Notes: generated by a model not told the origin, from the sequence alone. Counted from the stretch's first letter, positions 34,096 to 43,718 are shown. The stretch: DNA of 64,000 bases from Sulfurimonas sp. (GCF_028694605.1 NZ_JAQVKP010000002.1:62001-126000), one strand, 5' to 3'. Numbers and translations: made by a program.

Positions 34096-34158
34096 CCGTT
34101 CGCCCTGAGCTTGTCGAAGGGTGTTTTGTGCATGGTTCGACAAGCTCACCACGAGCGG
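34096..34158. repeat. REP-like inverted repeat between convergent genes
   Basis: Two 25-nt arms (34096-34120 and 34134-34158) are inverted copies matching at about 19 of 25 positions, centred on the shared core TTCGACAAGCTCA. This core is a familiar intergenic repeat in many Proteobacteria and is more GC-rich than its surroundings. It lies between mrp (+) and a GGDEF gene (-), where it may end transcription or mark a REP-type mobile unit. The remainder of 34037-34182 holds nothing else recognisable. Confidence 0.65.
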
Positions 34159-34182
34159 AAAGCCGAGTTATGAAAAAGAAGT

Positions 34183-36030
34183 CTAAAACTCATCACCGCT
34201 TTTATGCATCTCTGCTCTAAACTCTACTATCTTGTTTCTTCCGGTCTCTTTTGCCTCATAGAGCGCTGTATCTGCATATTTGATACATTTCCAAATAGTG
34301 TCTCCATCAGTTGGGAATTTTGCTATACCGATACTTATTGTTTTTCTTAAAGGTTCGCCATTTCCCACATCAAAAGCAAGTTTTGCAAATTCTGAGTGAA
34401 TCTTTGTCGCAATGCTCATCATTCCTTCGTCATTTGCATTGTGAAGCATAACTACAAACTCTTCTCCTCCATATCGGATGGCAAGGTCTGATTCGCGGAT
34501 ACTGCTTTTTAAAACTTTTGCCAATGCTACAATAACCCTGTCTCCTACATCGTGACCGTAAGTATCGTTTACCATTTTAAAGAAGTCAACATCAAGCATT
34601 AAAACAGCGTAAGTATCCTTCTTTCTTGTCGCTTGGCTCATGATTTTGTCGATAACCTCTTCTAAAAATCTTCTGTTGTAAAGACCCGTCATACCATCAC
34701 GAAGTGAAGTGTCTCGCAGTTTTTCCATAAGTATCTGACTCTCTATCACCGGTTTTGCAGCTTCGAGATAGTGCTTTATACTTGAGATATTTTTCTTCAT
34801 AAGCTCTACTTCGTCTCGTTGGTTTGAAGTCATTGAGAGAACGAGGCTGATGTCATGGTTGATAGGAAAAGGGATACAAACATAATTGATATCCGATAGG
34901 ATACATGCTTGACAGAGATTTGGAAATTCTGTAGAGATGGTAACGCTATTGGTTCTGTATGCTCTGCACAAAAGGGCATCTTTATTTGTTTTTTCAAAAC
35001 AGATATTTTTCTCTTCTGTAGAGTGGATAAGTTTTCTCTCGCTGCTAACATTGTTGACTTCATATAAAGCAAAATGTCCGACATGATATTTGAGTTTTAA
35101 AATATCTATAATTCTTGTATAAACATCACTTTTTGAAGCATCAAGCTCTATGGTCTTTTTAAACTTGTATATATCGGAGAGTTCGTTGATAATGGTTTTT
35201 GCTTCATGAAGTGGATCGGTAGAAGAGACGCACCCTTGAGGGATAAAAGTAGCAAGGTTGTACTTGATATCGCCAAAAGTCTCTTGCATTTTTCTAAACA
35301 GAGAGTTTATCTGCTCCACAACATTTTTAGCATCGCCTCCTACTTTAGATGTAAACTCATGAGTAAAATCTCCGCTGTAAGCTTTTTTAATACCGCTTTG
35401 TAGATTGGAGAATAGGTTCATATACGGAGTTACAAAGTGGTTAATAAGCAAAAGTGCAACAACAATAAAGAGAAGATTGATACCAAGAATCTTTGCAATT
35501 GTCATAACACCGCTGCTACGCATATCACCTATATCAAACTCCATGCTGATAACGCCAAGAACTTCACCTTTTTGAACATTATGGCAGTTAAGACAGCTTG
35601 CGATAGTGTTGTCCTCTGTTGCTTTGTAAGGAATGCTTACTCTTAGTTTTGTACTTTTTGCGGTTTCTGTGATTTTTTCTACACTGTTGCCGGTTTTAAG
35701 TACCTCTTCATCGATGGCATCACGCAAACTCTCGTGTTCAAACCCTTTTCCATATTGCTTGATAACATTCTCGCCACGTACTAAACGTAAAAATTCCACA
35801 TCATTGCTGCTGGAGATTTGATTAAGATAGTAAGCTCTCTTGTCCATAATCCCATTTACCATATGTGCGGTAATACCGTCTTTTACGATGTTTGCTACCA
35901 TCTGTGATTTTTCAACTGCACTTTTGATACTGTAGTCTCTAAAGTTAAGCGAAACATTGATAATAGTAGCTGCGCTAAGCCCAAGGAGCATAAAGGTGAC
36001 GATAAGTAGAAGGCGTGATTTGGTTGTCAT
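34183..36030 (-). CDS. Diguanylate cyclase with a periplasmic heme c-type sensor motif
   Basis: A 615-residue protein: TM1 near residues 7-27, a periplasmic domain ending in CLNCH (146-150) and the PAS/DUF3365-like SMEFDI strand, TM2 near 180-200, HAMP, then a GAF-like region (about 270-410) with a Cys-rich CRAYRT...CQACILSDINYVC. A GGDEF domain follows (about 440-605) with GGEEF and an RxxD I-site (RESD). The CxxCH motif suggests covalent heme in the periplasm, so the enzyme may set cyclic-di-GMP in response to redox state or a gas ligand. It is preceded by glmS on the same strand. Confidence 0.9.
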   Translation of the reverse strand: MTTKSRLLLIVTFMLLGLSAATIINVSLNFRDYSIKSAVEKSQMVANIVKDGITAHMVNGIMDKRAYYLNQISSSNDVEFLRLVRGENVIKQYGKGFEHESLRDAIDEEVLKTGNSVEKITETAKSTKLRVSIPYKATEDNTIASCLNCHNVQKGEVLGVISMEFDIGDMRSSGVMTIAKILGINLLFIVVALLLINHFVTPYMNLFSNLQSGIKKAYSGDFTHEFTSKVGGDAKNVVEQINSLFRKMQETFGDIKYNLATFIPQGCVSSTDPLHEAKTIINELSDIYKFKKTIELDASKSDVYTRIIDILKLKYHVGHFALYEVNNVSSERKLIHSTEEKNICFEKTNKDALLCRAYRTNSVTISTEFPNLCQACILSDINYVCIPFPINHDISLVLSMTSNQRDEVELMKKNISSIKHYLEAAKPVIESQILMEKLRDTSLRDGMTGLYNRRFLEEVIDKIMSQATRKKDTYAVLMLDVDFFKMVNDTYGHDVGDRVIVALAKVLKSSIRESDLAIRYGGEEFVVMLHNANDEGMMSIATKIHSEFAKLAFDVGNGEPLRKTISIGIAKFPTDGDTIWKCIKYADTALYEAKETGRNKIVEFRAEMHKSGDEF

Positions 36031-36046
36031 AGAGACTCTCTTGCTC

Positions 36047-36073
36047 TTGGTTTTGCTTTTTGCGCAAAACCAA
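36047..36073. terminator. Hairpin downstream of glmS
   Basis: TTGGTTTTGC and GCAAAACCAA pair perfectly over 10 bp around a 7-nt loop in the gap after glmS. The T-rich side (TTTTAAATTTTT) is on the plus strand, so for the minus-strand glmS transcript it is at best a weak terminator. It may instead attenuate transcription into the GGDEF gene. Confidence 0.45.
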
Positions 36074-36134
36074 TTTTAAATTTTTATAGATAGTAGCGAA
36101 GAAAATATAAATTTAATTTTAAACAGTCTCAAAA

Positions 36135-37949
36135 TTATTCGACAGTTACGCTTTTTGCTAAGTTTCTCGGCATATCTACATCATTACCTAATCTTATGGA
36201 TATCTCAAGCGAGAGAAGCTGGAGTGCTACCATCATCTCGAAAAACTCAAGCATATAGTGGTCGCACGGTGAAATCTCTATGAAATCATCCGCTTTGTCA
36301 AATGGAATCTGGCTGATGGCACAGATGGTGGAGTCTCTGGCACTCAGCTCCTCGACATTGCTTTTTGCTTTTTCGTAGTGCAGGTGTTTTGGAAGAAGTG
36401 CGATAGTAAAGAGCTCGGGATCGGCTAGAGCAATAGGACCGTGTTTCATCTCTCCGGCAGGGTAGCCCTCTGCATGAAGGTAGGAAATCTCTTTGAGTTT
36501 AAGAGCGCCCTCTAGTGCGAGCGGGTAGAAGATATCTCTGCCGATAAAGAAAAAACCATGTCCGTGAAGGTATCTTTTGGAGAGCCTTTTGATGCGCTCG
36601 TGCATCTCATCGCTTACTTTTACATGTGACGGCACTTCACGAAGCGTTGCAATGTGAGAAGCTATCTGCTCTTGGGCTAAAGAGCCTTTGATTTTTGCTA
36701 CATAAAGTGAGAGCATCCAAAAAACGGTTATTTGTGTTGCAAAGGCTTTTGTAGATGCAACCCCTTTTTCGATGCCCGCACGAGTGAGAATAGAAGCATC
36801 GGCAAGACGCACCATAGAGGAGTTGTCCACATTGCAGATAACTAAAGTTTTAAGCCCCGCTGCTTTTGCCATCTTAAGTGTTTCAAGTGTATCTGCTGTT
36901 TCGCCGCTTTGTGATATGGCAACAAAAAGCGTATCTTTGGTCATAATCGGCTCTCTGTAGCGAAACTCGCTTGCAACTTCGATGGAAGTTTTTATTTTAG
37001 AGTATCTCTCAAAAAGATAAGATGCACTCATAGCTGAGTGGTAAGAAGTCCCGCATGCACATAGTTTTATCTCACTTATACCATCAAAAAGTGATGCGTC
37101 AAGCTCATCGAAAAGAATTTCATTTTCTGTAACTCTTCCCATTAAAGTGTCAGAAATTACACTGCCTTGCTCATAAATCTCTTTTTCCATAAAAAAGCGA
37201 TATCCCTCTTTTTGGGCAAGAATCTTGTTTTGAGAGAGAGTAACAAACTTTGCCTCTTTTTTTATACCGTTTTTGTCAAAAAGCGCAATCTCTTGCGGTG
37301 TTACATACCCGTAATCCCCGTCTTCTAGGTAAGAAACATTGGTGCAGTGTCCGATAAGGGGAGTGTCTGAAGATGCAAAATACTTCTCATTTGCTTCATT
37401 GACACCTATGAGCAGCGGCGAACCGTGCTTTGCAAAGAAAATAGTCTCCGCTTCTCCCTTTGTCACCAGTAAAATAGCATACGCACCATGAAGCTCTTTT
37501 ATGGTTTTTGCAAATGCCTCAAAAGAGTTTTTTGCTGTTTTTTGGTTTTTTTCAAACTGATGCACGATAACTTCCGTGTCTGTTTGACTTAAAAAAGCGG
37601 TACCGCCTGCTTGAAGCTCTTTTTTAAGCTCTGCATAGTTTTCGATAATTCCGTTATGCACTACATAGGAAAATTCACCTAAATGCGGGTGTGCATTTAA
37701 TTCTGTAGGTTTTCCGTGAGTTGCCCATCTTGTGTGACCTATGCCCATGGCAAAGCCGCTTGTTACAAAATCTTTGGTTTTTTCTTCAAGATTTATCAGT
37801 TTTCCGACTGCTTTAAAGTTATGAAAAGTGCCGTTTTGTAAAACAGCTATACCTGCCGAATCGTAGCCGCGGTACTCTAACTCTTTAAGCCCTGATAGTA
37901 AAATCTCTTTTGTGTTTTTTTCACCCAAGTAACCGACAATTCCGCACAT
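36135..37949 (-). CDS. glmS: GlmS, glucosamine-6-phosphate synthase
   Basis: A 604-residue enzyme making glucosamine-6-phosphate from fructose-6-phosphate and glutamine for cell wall and LPS precursors. The N-terminal class II amidotransferase has the catalytic Cys2 (MCGIVGYLG). Two SIS domains follow, with CGTSYHSAM and SQSGETADT, and the end is LAKSVTVE. It begins 19 nt after glnD, so the two probably share a transcript. No glmS ribozyme is possible in so short a gap. Confidence 0.97.
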   Translation of the reverse strand: MCGIVGYLGEKNTKEILLSGLKELEYRGYDSAGIAVLQNGTFHNFKAVGKLINLEEKTKDFVTSGFAMGIGHTRWATHGKPTELNAHPHLGEFSYVVHNGIIENYAELKKELQAGGTAFLSQTDTEVIVHQFEKNQKTAKNSFEAFAKTIKELHGAYAILLVTKGEAETIFFAKHGSPLLIGVNEANEKYFASSDTPLIGHCTNVSYLEDGDYGYVTPQEIALFDKNGIKKEAKFVTLSQNKILAQKEGYRFFMEKEIYEQGSVISDTLMGRVTENEILFDELDASLFDGISEIKLCACGTSYHSAMSASYLFERYSKIKTSIEVASEFRYREPIMTKDTLFVAISQSGETADTLETLKMAKAAGLKTLVICNVDNSSMVRLADASILTRAGIEKGVASTKAFATQITVFWMLSLYVAKIKGSLAQEQIASHIATLREVPSHVKVSDEMHERIKRLSKRYLHGHGFFFIGRDIFYPLALEGALKLKEISYLHAEGYPAGEMKHGPIALADPELFTIALLPKHLHYEKAKSNVEELSARDSTICAISQIPFDKADDFIEISPCDHYMLEFFEMMVALQLLSLEISIRLGNDVDMPRNLAKSVTVE

Positions 37950-37968
37950 CTAAATTATTTCCTTCATC

Positions 37969-40482
37969 TTATACCAATTTTTTTGTAAGTAGCTTATAAA
38001 TTTTTGCGACATTATTGCATATATCGTTTTGTTTTTCGATTAAGAAACTGTCTCTTACTTTATGTTTGGTACTGTGTATTTTTGCTGTGACTATGTTTAT
38101 GCCCAGCTCCTCGAAGCACTCCATTATATACGCTAAAAGACCTTTTTGGTTATGTGTGTTGACGGTTACTTCTGCAAGAGTGAGCGAGTGTTCACAGTCC
38201 ACGCTAATCTCCTCTTTGTGGATGGTAACATCTTTGAGTTTGACATGGCGGTTCATGTCAAATGCGTTATGAATGATACTCTCTATATGTCCGGCTTCTT
38301 CTGCTTCTACATGTTCTATAAACTCGATTTTAAAGTATTTGACCCCGTCAAAGAGTGTGAAAATTTCCATAGATGCGACATCAAGATGGCTGAGCATTGC
38401 AAGAAGGTAGCCTATGTTAAGCGGGATTTTTCTATAAATCTCTATACTTAGTGATTTGTCCGTGTTGATGGAGAAGTTGTAACTTTGTGTCTCTTTTGCA
38501 ATCTGTGCGATTCTGATATTGTCAAGCTGCGTGTGTTTGAAAAAGAAAAGATTAGACTCTACCCGCAAAAGTTTGCTTTGCAGTAGTTTTGGGAGTTTGA
38601 GAAATTCGGGGAGTTTTTGCAGTTTTTTCTCTATGTTGATTCTCTTGGTCGCTTCGTTGATTCTTCCAAAATCTTCAGCGGCTTCAAGTGCACTGAGGTA
38701 GAGTTCATAAAGAAGATTTGAGTTGAAAGAGTTGAAAACTCCCTCTCCTACGCCGTTGATGTCGGCATAAGTGAGTATGTAGAGAAGTTTTAGGTTAGTT
38801 GCATTTTCGATGGTTGACATAAATTTGTAGAGCGTTTTTTCGTTGTGGATATTCTCTTTAAAGGCGATGTTACTCATGCTAACATGCTGTTTGATGAGTG
38901 TGACGCATCTTTGAATCTCCTCCTCTTTAAACTTCATCTTTTTGACAAAAGGGACGATGAGTTTTGCTCCGACCTCGCTGTGGTCTTGAACCCTTCCTTT
39001 GCCTGTATCATGAAAGAGCACGACTATCTTGAGCAGGAGTTTTTCATCAGCATTAAGCGCGTCATAGAGCTTTTTGATAAAAGCCTCTTTGATGTTCTCT
39101 AATGCCTCAATACACTTAATGGAGTGGATGTCAACGGGGTAGTGGTGGTAGCCGTCAAACTGTGGAAGGTGAAGCACTTTTTTAAAAGCACCAAAGAGAT
39201 GATGGAGTATGCCTGCGTCATAAAAGAGCTTTAAAAAGCTGTACATATTTTGCTTTTTAAATAGCTCTCTCAGGAGTGTATAGCTCTTTGCTTGGAGCGG
39301 ATGAGAGATTTTTGTATAGGTAAACTGGCGTAAAAAACCTGCATCGAAATGGTAAGGTATATCTTCAAGCGAAACTAAAATCTCCAGAAGCGTATTTAGC
39401 GGTTGAATCTCAAGGTTGTATGAGGCATAAACTCTCCCCTCTAGCGTGTAAATGCCTCTGCTTAAGCGGTTTTTCTTGAACTTTGTCACAAGCGACATAT
39501 CAACGATATAGGGACGCACCATTTTTTTTACAAAGATTTGTGTAAAGTTGCTGATGCGCCACTGTGCTTCAAGGACTTTTGTTACCATCTTTTGTTGGTT
39601 TTTAAATCCAAGCATTTGGCTAACATCAGGGATAAGCTCCAAAAGAAGCCTGTCTTCTTGCTTATTTGTGATGAGGTGCAGTGCACTGCGCACACGAAAG
39701 AGAAGTTCCAGTGCGATGCGGTACTCCCTGTACTCCTCTTCCAAAAAAAGTTTTCCGGTCAAATCCTTAAGCGAGTTTACCCCGTAAATGGTTTGCGCTA
39801 TCCAAAAAAGAAGGTTAGAATCACGAAGTCCGCCCGCACTCTCTTTGATGTTTGGCTGCATCACATTTGGGTACTTTTTGCGCCGTACCTGCGCCTCTTC
39901 TATTTTGGCAAGGATAAACTCTTTTTGGTTAAAGAGGCGGATTTTGCCCAGCTCTTTTGTTGTACTGTGCCATGTGAGTGTGGAGCCCGTGACAAACCTC
40001 GCCTCCATAAGTGCCGTGCGGATGGTGATATCGTTTTGGCTTGACGCAAAAAGCTCTTTTGTTTCATGAACTCTGTGTCCAAGCTTTAACCCTGCATCAA
40101 GGGCAAGATAGAAAAACTTTTCGATGATAAGCTTTGTATGAAACCCCTCTACATCTTCATAAGCGATGAGCAGATCGATATCGCTATGAACACACAACTG
40201 CTCCCGCCCATAACTCCCAAGCGCAACAATAGCGATAGGAACAGAGCTGCGCATAGGCATATAGTTTCCAAAAAGACGTCTTAAGACAGTTTTATACATC
40301 AAAGAGATGATAGAATCAAGCCCTTTTGTGTGACGGACTAAAAAATCCTTCCCCTGACTTTTTTCAAAAAGCTCTCCTAAAGAGCTTTTGTACTCTTTGA
40401 TATAGGCTTTGAAAAGTTTGGAGAGCTCAAAATCACTCCCGTTTTTTTCGATAATATCTTCTATCTGCAGAGTTAAATCCAA
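37969..40482 (-). CDS. glnD: GlnD, PII uridylyltransferase / uridylyl-removing enzyme
   Basis: An 837-residue bifunctional nitrogen sensor. The nucleotidyltransferase motif is GSYGREQLCVHSDIDLL (about residues 88-104), an HD domain is seen in VLFHDTGKGRVQDHSEVGAKL, and C-terminal ACT domains bind glutamine (TVNTHNQKGLLAYIMECF in the last). It modifies PII in response to glutamine. A TATAAT on the minus strand (40512-40507) gives a short leader. Co-transcription with glmS links nitrogen status to glutamine use, which is inference. Confidence 0.93.
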   Translation of the reverse strand: MDLTLQIEDIIEKNGSDFELSKLFKAYIKEYKSSLGELFEKSQGKDFLVRHTKGLDSIISLMYKTVLRRLFGNYMPMRSSVPIAIVALGSYGREQLCVHSDIDLLIAYEDVEGFHTKLIIEKFFYLALDAGLKLGHRVHETKELFASSQNDITIRTALMEARFVTGSTLTWHSTTKELGKIRLFNQKEFILAKIEEAQVRRKKYPNVMQPNIKESAGGLRDSNLLFWIAQTIYGVNSLKDLTGKLFLEEEYREYRIALELLFRVRSALHLITNKQEDRLLLELIPDVSQMLGFKNQQKMVTKVLEAQWRISNFTQIFVKKMVRPYIVDMSLVTKFKKNRLSRGIYTLEGRVYASYNLEIQPLNTLLEILVSLEDIPYHFDAGFLRQFTYTKISHPLQAKSYTLLRELFKKQNMYSFLKLFYDAGILHHLFGAFKKVLHLPQFDGYHHYPVDIHSIKCIEALENIKEAFIKKLYDALNADEKLLLKIVVLFHDTGKGRVQDHSEVGAKLIVPFVKKMKFKEEEIQRCVTLIKQHVSMSNIAFKENIHNEKTLYKFMSTIENATNLKLLYILTYADINGVGEGVFNSFNSNLLYELYLSALEAAEDFGRINEATKRINIEKKLQKLPEFLKLPKLLQSKLLRVESNLFFFKHTQLDNIRIAQIAKETQSYNFSINTDKSLSIEIYRKIPLNIGYLLAMLSHLDVASMEIFTLFDGVKYFKIEFIEHVEAEEAGHIESIIHNAFDMNRHVKLKDVTIHKEEISVDCEHSLTLAEVTVNTHNQKGLLAYIMECFEELGINIVTAKIHSTKHKVRDSFLIEKQNDICNNVAKIYKLLTKKLV

Positions 40483-40506
40483 GAGAAATATCCTAATTTT
40501 TTTATC

Positions 40507-40538
40507 ATTATAGTCAAATTACCCATTTTTGCTATAAT
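40507..40538. promoter_or_regulatory. Divergent promoters between glnD and the ABM/lsrK operon
   Basis: Minus-strand TATAAT (40512-40507) faces glnD. On the plus strand an exact extended -10, TGCTATAAT (40530-40538), faces the ABM-domain gene with a predicted start near 40545. The two boxes are only 20 nt apart, so they may share regulation. Confidence 0.55.
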
Positions 40539-40574
40539 CGCTACGATTAAAATTTAAGCATAGGAAAATATGAG

Positions 40575-40862
40575 ATGACAATAACAAAGAAAGTAACATT
40601 TATAGCAAAAAAAGAGGGTGTCGAGAAGATGAAGGAGCTTCTAAGTGCGATGGTAGCACCAAGCAAAGCAGAGGACGGATGTATTTTTTATGACATTTTT
40701 CAGTGCAAAGATAGACCAGAAAAGTTCTTTGCAGTTGAGACTTGGAGAGACGAAGCAGCACTTGAGGGGCATAGAACTTCAGAACACTATAAAATCTATA
40801 AAAGCAGTTATGAGCAGTATTGCGAAGATAAGTACACCGAGGAGCTAAATATACTTGGGTAG
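40575..40862 (+). CDS. ABM-domain protein (YgiN/LsrG-like)
   Basis: A 95-residue antibiotic-biosynthesis-monooxygenase fold protein: GCIFYDIFQCKDRPEKFF, the VETWRDEAALEGHRTSEHYK segment with conserved W and His residues, and a compact dimeric-barrel length. LsrG, which processes phospho-AI-2 in enterics, has this fold and size. Being just upstream of an LsrK-like kinase makes that role attractive, but YgiN-like quinol monooxygenases look similar. Its end overlaps the region just before lsrK. Confidence 0.82.
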   Translation: MTITKKVTFIAKKEGVEKMKELLSAMVAPSKAEDGCIFYDIFQCKDRPEKFFAVETWRDEAALEGHRTSEHYKIYKSSYEQYCEDKYTEELNILG

Positions 40863-40869
40863 TTTGATT

Positions 40870-42447
40870 ATGAAAGAAAAAAAGATGAACTACTTAATGG
40901 CGATAGACGCGGGAACCGGAAGTGTTAGAGCCGTAATATTTGATACTTTTGGCAATCAGATAAGCGTTACGCAAAAAGAATGGACTCACATAGAAGAAGA
41001 GGGTGTGGCTAACTCTATGAGTTTTGATTTTGCTGCAAATTGGCTTTTGGTGTGCGGGTGCATAAGAGAAGCCTTAAAGAGTGCAAACTTAAGCGGCGAA
41101 GATATAGCCGCCCTTAGTGCAACCAGTATGCGTGAGGGAATTGTTCTTTATGACAGAGACGGCAGAGAACTTTGGGCGGTGGCGAATGTCGATGCCAGAG
41201 CAGATAAAGAGGTGAGATACCTAAAAGAGAACTTCAAGGGAATCGAAGAGGAGTTTTACAAAGAGTCTGGGCAAACTTTTGCGCTTGGGGCAATTCCACG
41301 CATTATATGGTTAAAGAACAATAGAGCAGAACTTTATGAGAGAGTTGCGAAAATCTCTATGATTGGGGATTGGATTTTGGCTCGTCTTTGCGGAGTGATT
41401 GCAACGGATCCGAGTAATGGCGGGACAACGGGGATATTCTCTTTGAAAAACCGTGACTGGGCGAGTGAAATGGCAGAAAAAGTCAGTTTAAAAGATGATA
41501 TTTTTCCAAATGTTTTAGAAGTCGGAACTTTAATGGGAAGCGTTAGTGCAAAGGCATCCAAAGAGAGCGGTTTGTCCATAAACACTAAAGTGGTCATGGG
41601 CGGCGGAGATGTTCAGCTTGGATGTGCGGGTTTAGGCGTCGTAGATGCCTCTCAAGCTGCAATTTTGGGCGGCTCCTTTTGGCAGCAGGTCGTAAATATT
41701 GACAAAAATACGCCGCCACCAAGTGATATGAATATAAGAGTAAATCCGCATGTTATTCCAAACCTTTCTCAAGCAGAGGGGATTACATTTTTTAGCGGTT
41801 TGGTTATGAGATGGTTTAGGGATGCTTTTTGCGACATGGAGAAGCTTCAAGCAAAAGAGCAGGGAGTTGATGTTTATGCGCTTATGGAAGAAAAAGCCTC
41901 TAAAGTTCCAGTCGGTTCATACGGAATTTTACCTATCTTTTCAGACAGCATGAAGTATGCAAAATGGTATCACGCAGCTCCGAGTTTTTTAAACCTTAAT
42001 ATAAATCCGGAGATTTGTAATAGAGCGTCAATGTTTAGAAGTCTGCAAGAAAATGCAGCGATAGTGTCAAGCATAAATCTCGATAAAATAAGAGAGTTTA
42101 CGGGTGTAGAGATAGATGAAATTGTCTTTGCAGGCGGTGCGAGCAAAGGCAAACTTTGGTCTCAAATAGTTGCAGATGTGACGGGATGCAGAGTCAAAAT
42201 CCCCAAAGTAACCGAAGCAACGGCGTTGGGTGCGGCTATGGCGGCAGGTGTTGGAGCAGGTATATACAAAGATATGAAAAGTGCTGCAAAAGAGCTTGTG
42301 GTTTGGAAGAGAGCCTATGAGCCAAATCCTCAAAACAAAAAAATATACGATGAGATAAAAATAAAATTTACAAAAGCGTATGAAGCACAATTGAAGTTAG
42401 TTGATGATAATATCACGGCTTCAATGTGGAGAGCGCCTGGTCTTTGA
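40870..42447 (+). CDS. lsrK: LsrK-like autoinducer-2 kinase (FGGY family)
   Basis: A 525-residue carbohydrate kinase of the FGGY family, close in length to enterobacterial LsrK. It has the N-terminal phosphate loop DAGTGSVRAVIFD (about residues 12-24) and the C-terminal ATP site FAGGASKGKLW and TALGAAMAAGVGAG. LsrK phosphorylates AI-2 (DPD) after uptake. No lsrACDB transporter, lsrR or lsrF lies nearby. I chose ATG at 40870; a TTG five codons earlier overlaps the ABM gene, and an ATG at 40885 is also possible. A related pentulose kinase function cannot be excluded. Confidence 0.82.
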   Translation: MKEKKMNYLMAIDAGTGSVRAVIFDTFGNQISVTQKEWTHIEEEGVANSMSFDFAANWLLVCGCIREALKSANLSGEDIAALSATSMREGIVLYDRDGRELWAVANVDARADKEVRYLKENFKGIEEEFYKESGQTFALGAIPRIIWLKNNRAELYERVAKISMIGDWILARLCGVIATDPSNGGTTGIFSLKNRDWASEMAEKVSLKDDIFPNVLEVGTLMGSVSAKASKESGLSINTKVVMGGGDVQLGCAGLGVVDASQAAILGGSFWQQVVNIDKNTPPPSDMNIRVNPHVIPNLSQAEGITFFSGLVMRWFRDAFCDMEKLQAKEQGVDVYALMEEKASKVPVGSYGILPIFSDSMKYAKWYHAAPSFLNLNINPEICNRASMFRSLQENAAIVSSINLDKIREFTGVEIDEIVFAGGASKGKLWSQIVADVTGCRVKIPKVTEATALGAAMAAGVGAGIYKDMKSAAKELVVWKRAYEPNPQNKKIYDEIKIKFTKAYEAQLKLVDDNITASMWRAPGL

Positions 42448-42518
42448 AGGCCAAAATCAAAATGCGTTTTCTGAACTAGTCTGCACTTTTGCGGGCTGAT
42501 AATAACTCAAGGAAAAAG

Positions 42519-43718
42519 ATGTATTTATTTACGAGTGAAGTAGTTAGTCCGGGACATCCCGATAAATGTGCGGATATTATCGCAGACAGCATAGTCGATA
42601 AGCTAATTATCGGAGACCCGAAGTCAAGAGTTGCATCAGAGGTTTTTGTTGCAGGAAAACATATAGTAATCGGCGGAGAGGTAACTTCAAAAACAAGAGT
42701 TACGACTGAAGATTATAAAAAAATTGTTCATGATGCACTTGTAAACATAGGTTACGACGGCAATCCGTACTTTACAAAAGAGGAGTGCCTTCATCCTGAA
42801 GATGTTGAACTTCAAGTGCTTTTAAATGCGCAGTCTCCAGACATCAACCAAGGCGTTGACCAAGAAGACGGAGAAACGGGTGCTGGCGATCAGGGTATCA
42901 TGTTCGGTTATGCCGACATTGAGACGAAAAACTACATGCCAAGTGCCATTACATACGCAAGAGTTTTGATGGAGAAAGTTTATAACTTTGCAAAAGCAAA
43001 TCCCTCAAAACTGGGCGTTGACATCAAGACTCAAGTTACTATGGACTACGGCAAGAAAGAGAACTTTGAGAAGTGCCAACCGCAAAAAATCCACACTATA
43101 GTTGTTTCAGCTCCGTGTGTAAATACCATGGATATAGTTACGGTGCGAAAACTTATCGGCGAACTGATAGACGATGCAGGGCTTCCAAGCGAACTTTACA
43201 ACAAAAACGACTGTATCATTCACATCAACCCGACTGGAAAATATGTATCTCACTCATCACTGCATGATTCAGGACTTACCGGAAGAAAACTCATCGTTGA
43301 CAGTTTTGGCGGTTATGCACCTATAGGTGGCGGTGCTCAAAGCTCTAAAGACTACACGAAAGTTGATAGAAGCGGGCTTTATGCGGCACGCTACATTGCA
43401 AAACATATCGTTGCAGCAGGACTTGCCAAAAAAGCACTGGTTCAAATCTCTTATGCAATCGGGGTTGCTCGCCCGACTTCAGTTGCGGTTGATACTTACG
43501 GAACAGTGATAAACGGTTTGGATGATGATAAACTCTCAGCTTTTGTACAGGAGAAATTTCCGCTTACTCCAAACTGGATAACACGCAAATTCAATCTTGA
43601 CCATCCGTCCAAAGAGACATTTTTGTATGCAGATGTAGCGGCTCGCGGGCAGGTAGGGCAGAGTGACTATCCATGGGAAAAGCTTGATGCGCTTGAGATT
43701 TTTGAGGCTCTAAAATAG
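42519..43718 (+). CDS. metK: MetK, S-adenosylmethionine synthetase
   Basis: A 399-residue enzyme making SAM from methionine and ATP. The signature GAGDQGIMFGYA is intact, as are the start motif SEVVSPGHPDKCAD and the phosphate-binding DSFGGYAPIGGGAQSSKD, which differs slightly from the common GGKAFSGKD. AAGGAAAAAG precedes the ATG at 42519. No SAM riboswitch is evident in the short gap after lsrK. Its stop is directly followed by mqnE. Confidence 0.97.
   Translation: MYLFTSEVVSPGHPDKCADIIADSIVDKLIIGDPKSRVASEVFVAGKHIVIGGEVTSKTRVTTEDYKKIVHDALVNIGYDGNPYFTKEECLHPEDVELQVLLNAQSPDINQGVDQEDGETGAGDQGIMFGYADIETKNYMPSAITYARVLMEKVYNFAKANPSKLGVDIKTQVTMDYGKKENFEKCQPQKIHTIVVSAPCVNTMDIVTVRKLIGELIDDAGLPSELYNKNDCIIHINPTGKYVSHSSLHDSGLTGRKLIVDSFGGYAPIGGGAQSSKDYTKVDRSGLYAARYIAKHIVAAGLAKKALVQISYAIGVARPTSVAVDTYGTVINGLDDDKLSAFVQEKFPLTPNWITRKFNLDHPSKETFLYADVAARGQVGQSDYPWEKLDALEIFEALK

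Noticed and set aside
37950-37968. glmS ribozyme ahead of glmS
   Set aside because: Only 19 nt lie between glnD and glmS, far too few for the ribozyme.
42448-42518. SAM riboswitch or long leader before metK
   Set aside because: Only 71 nt separate it from lsrK and no conserved SAM-aptamer elements are visible.
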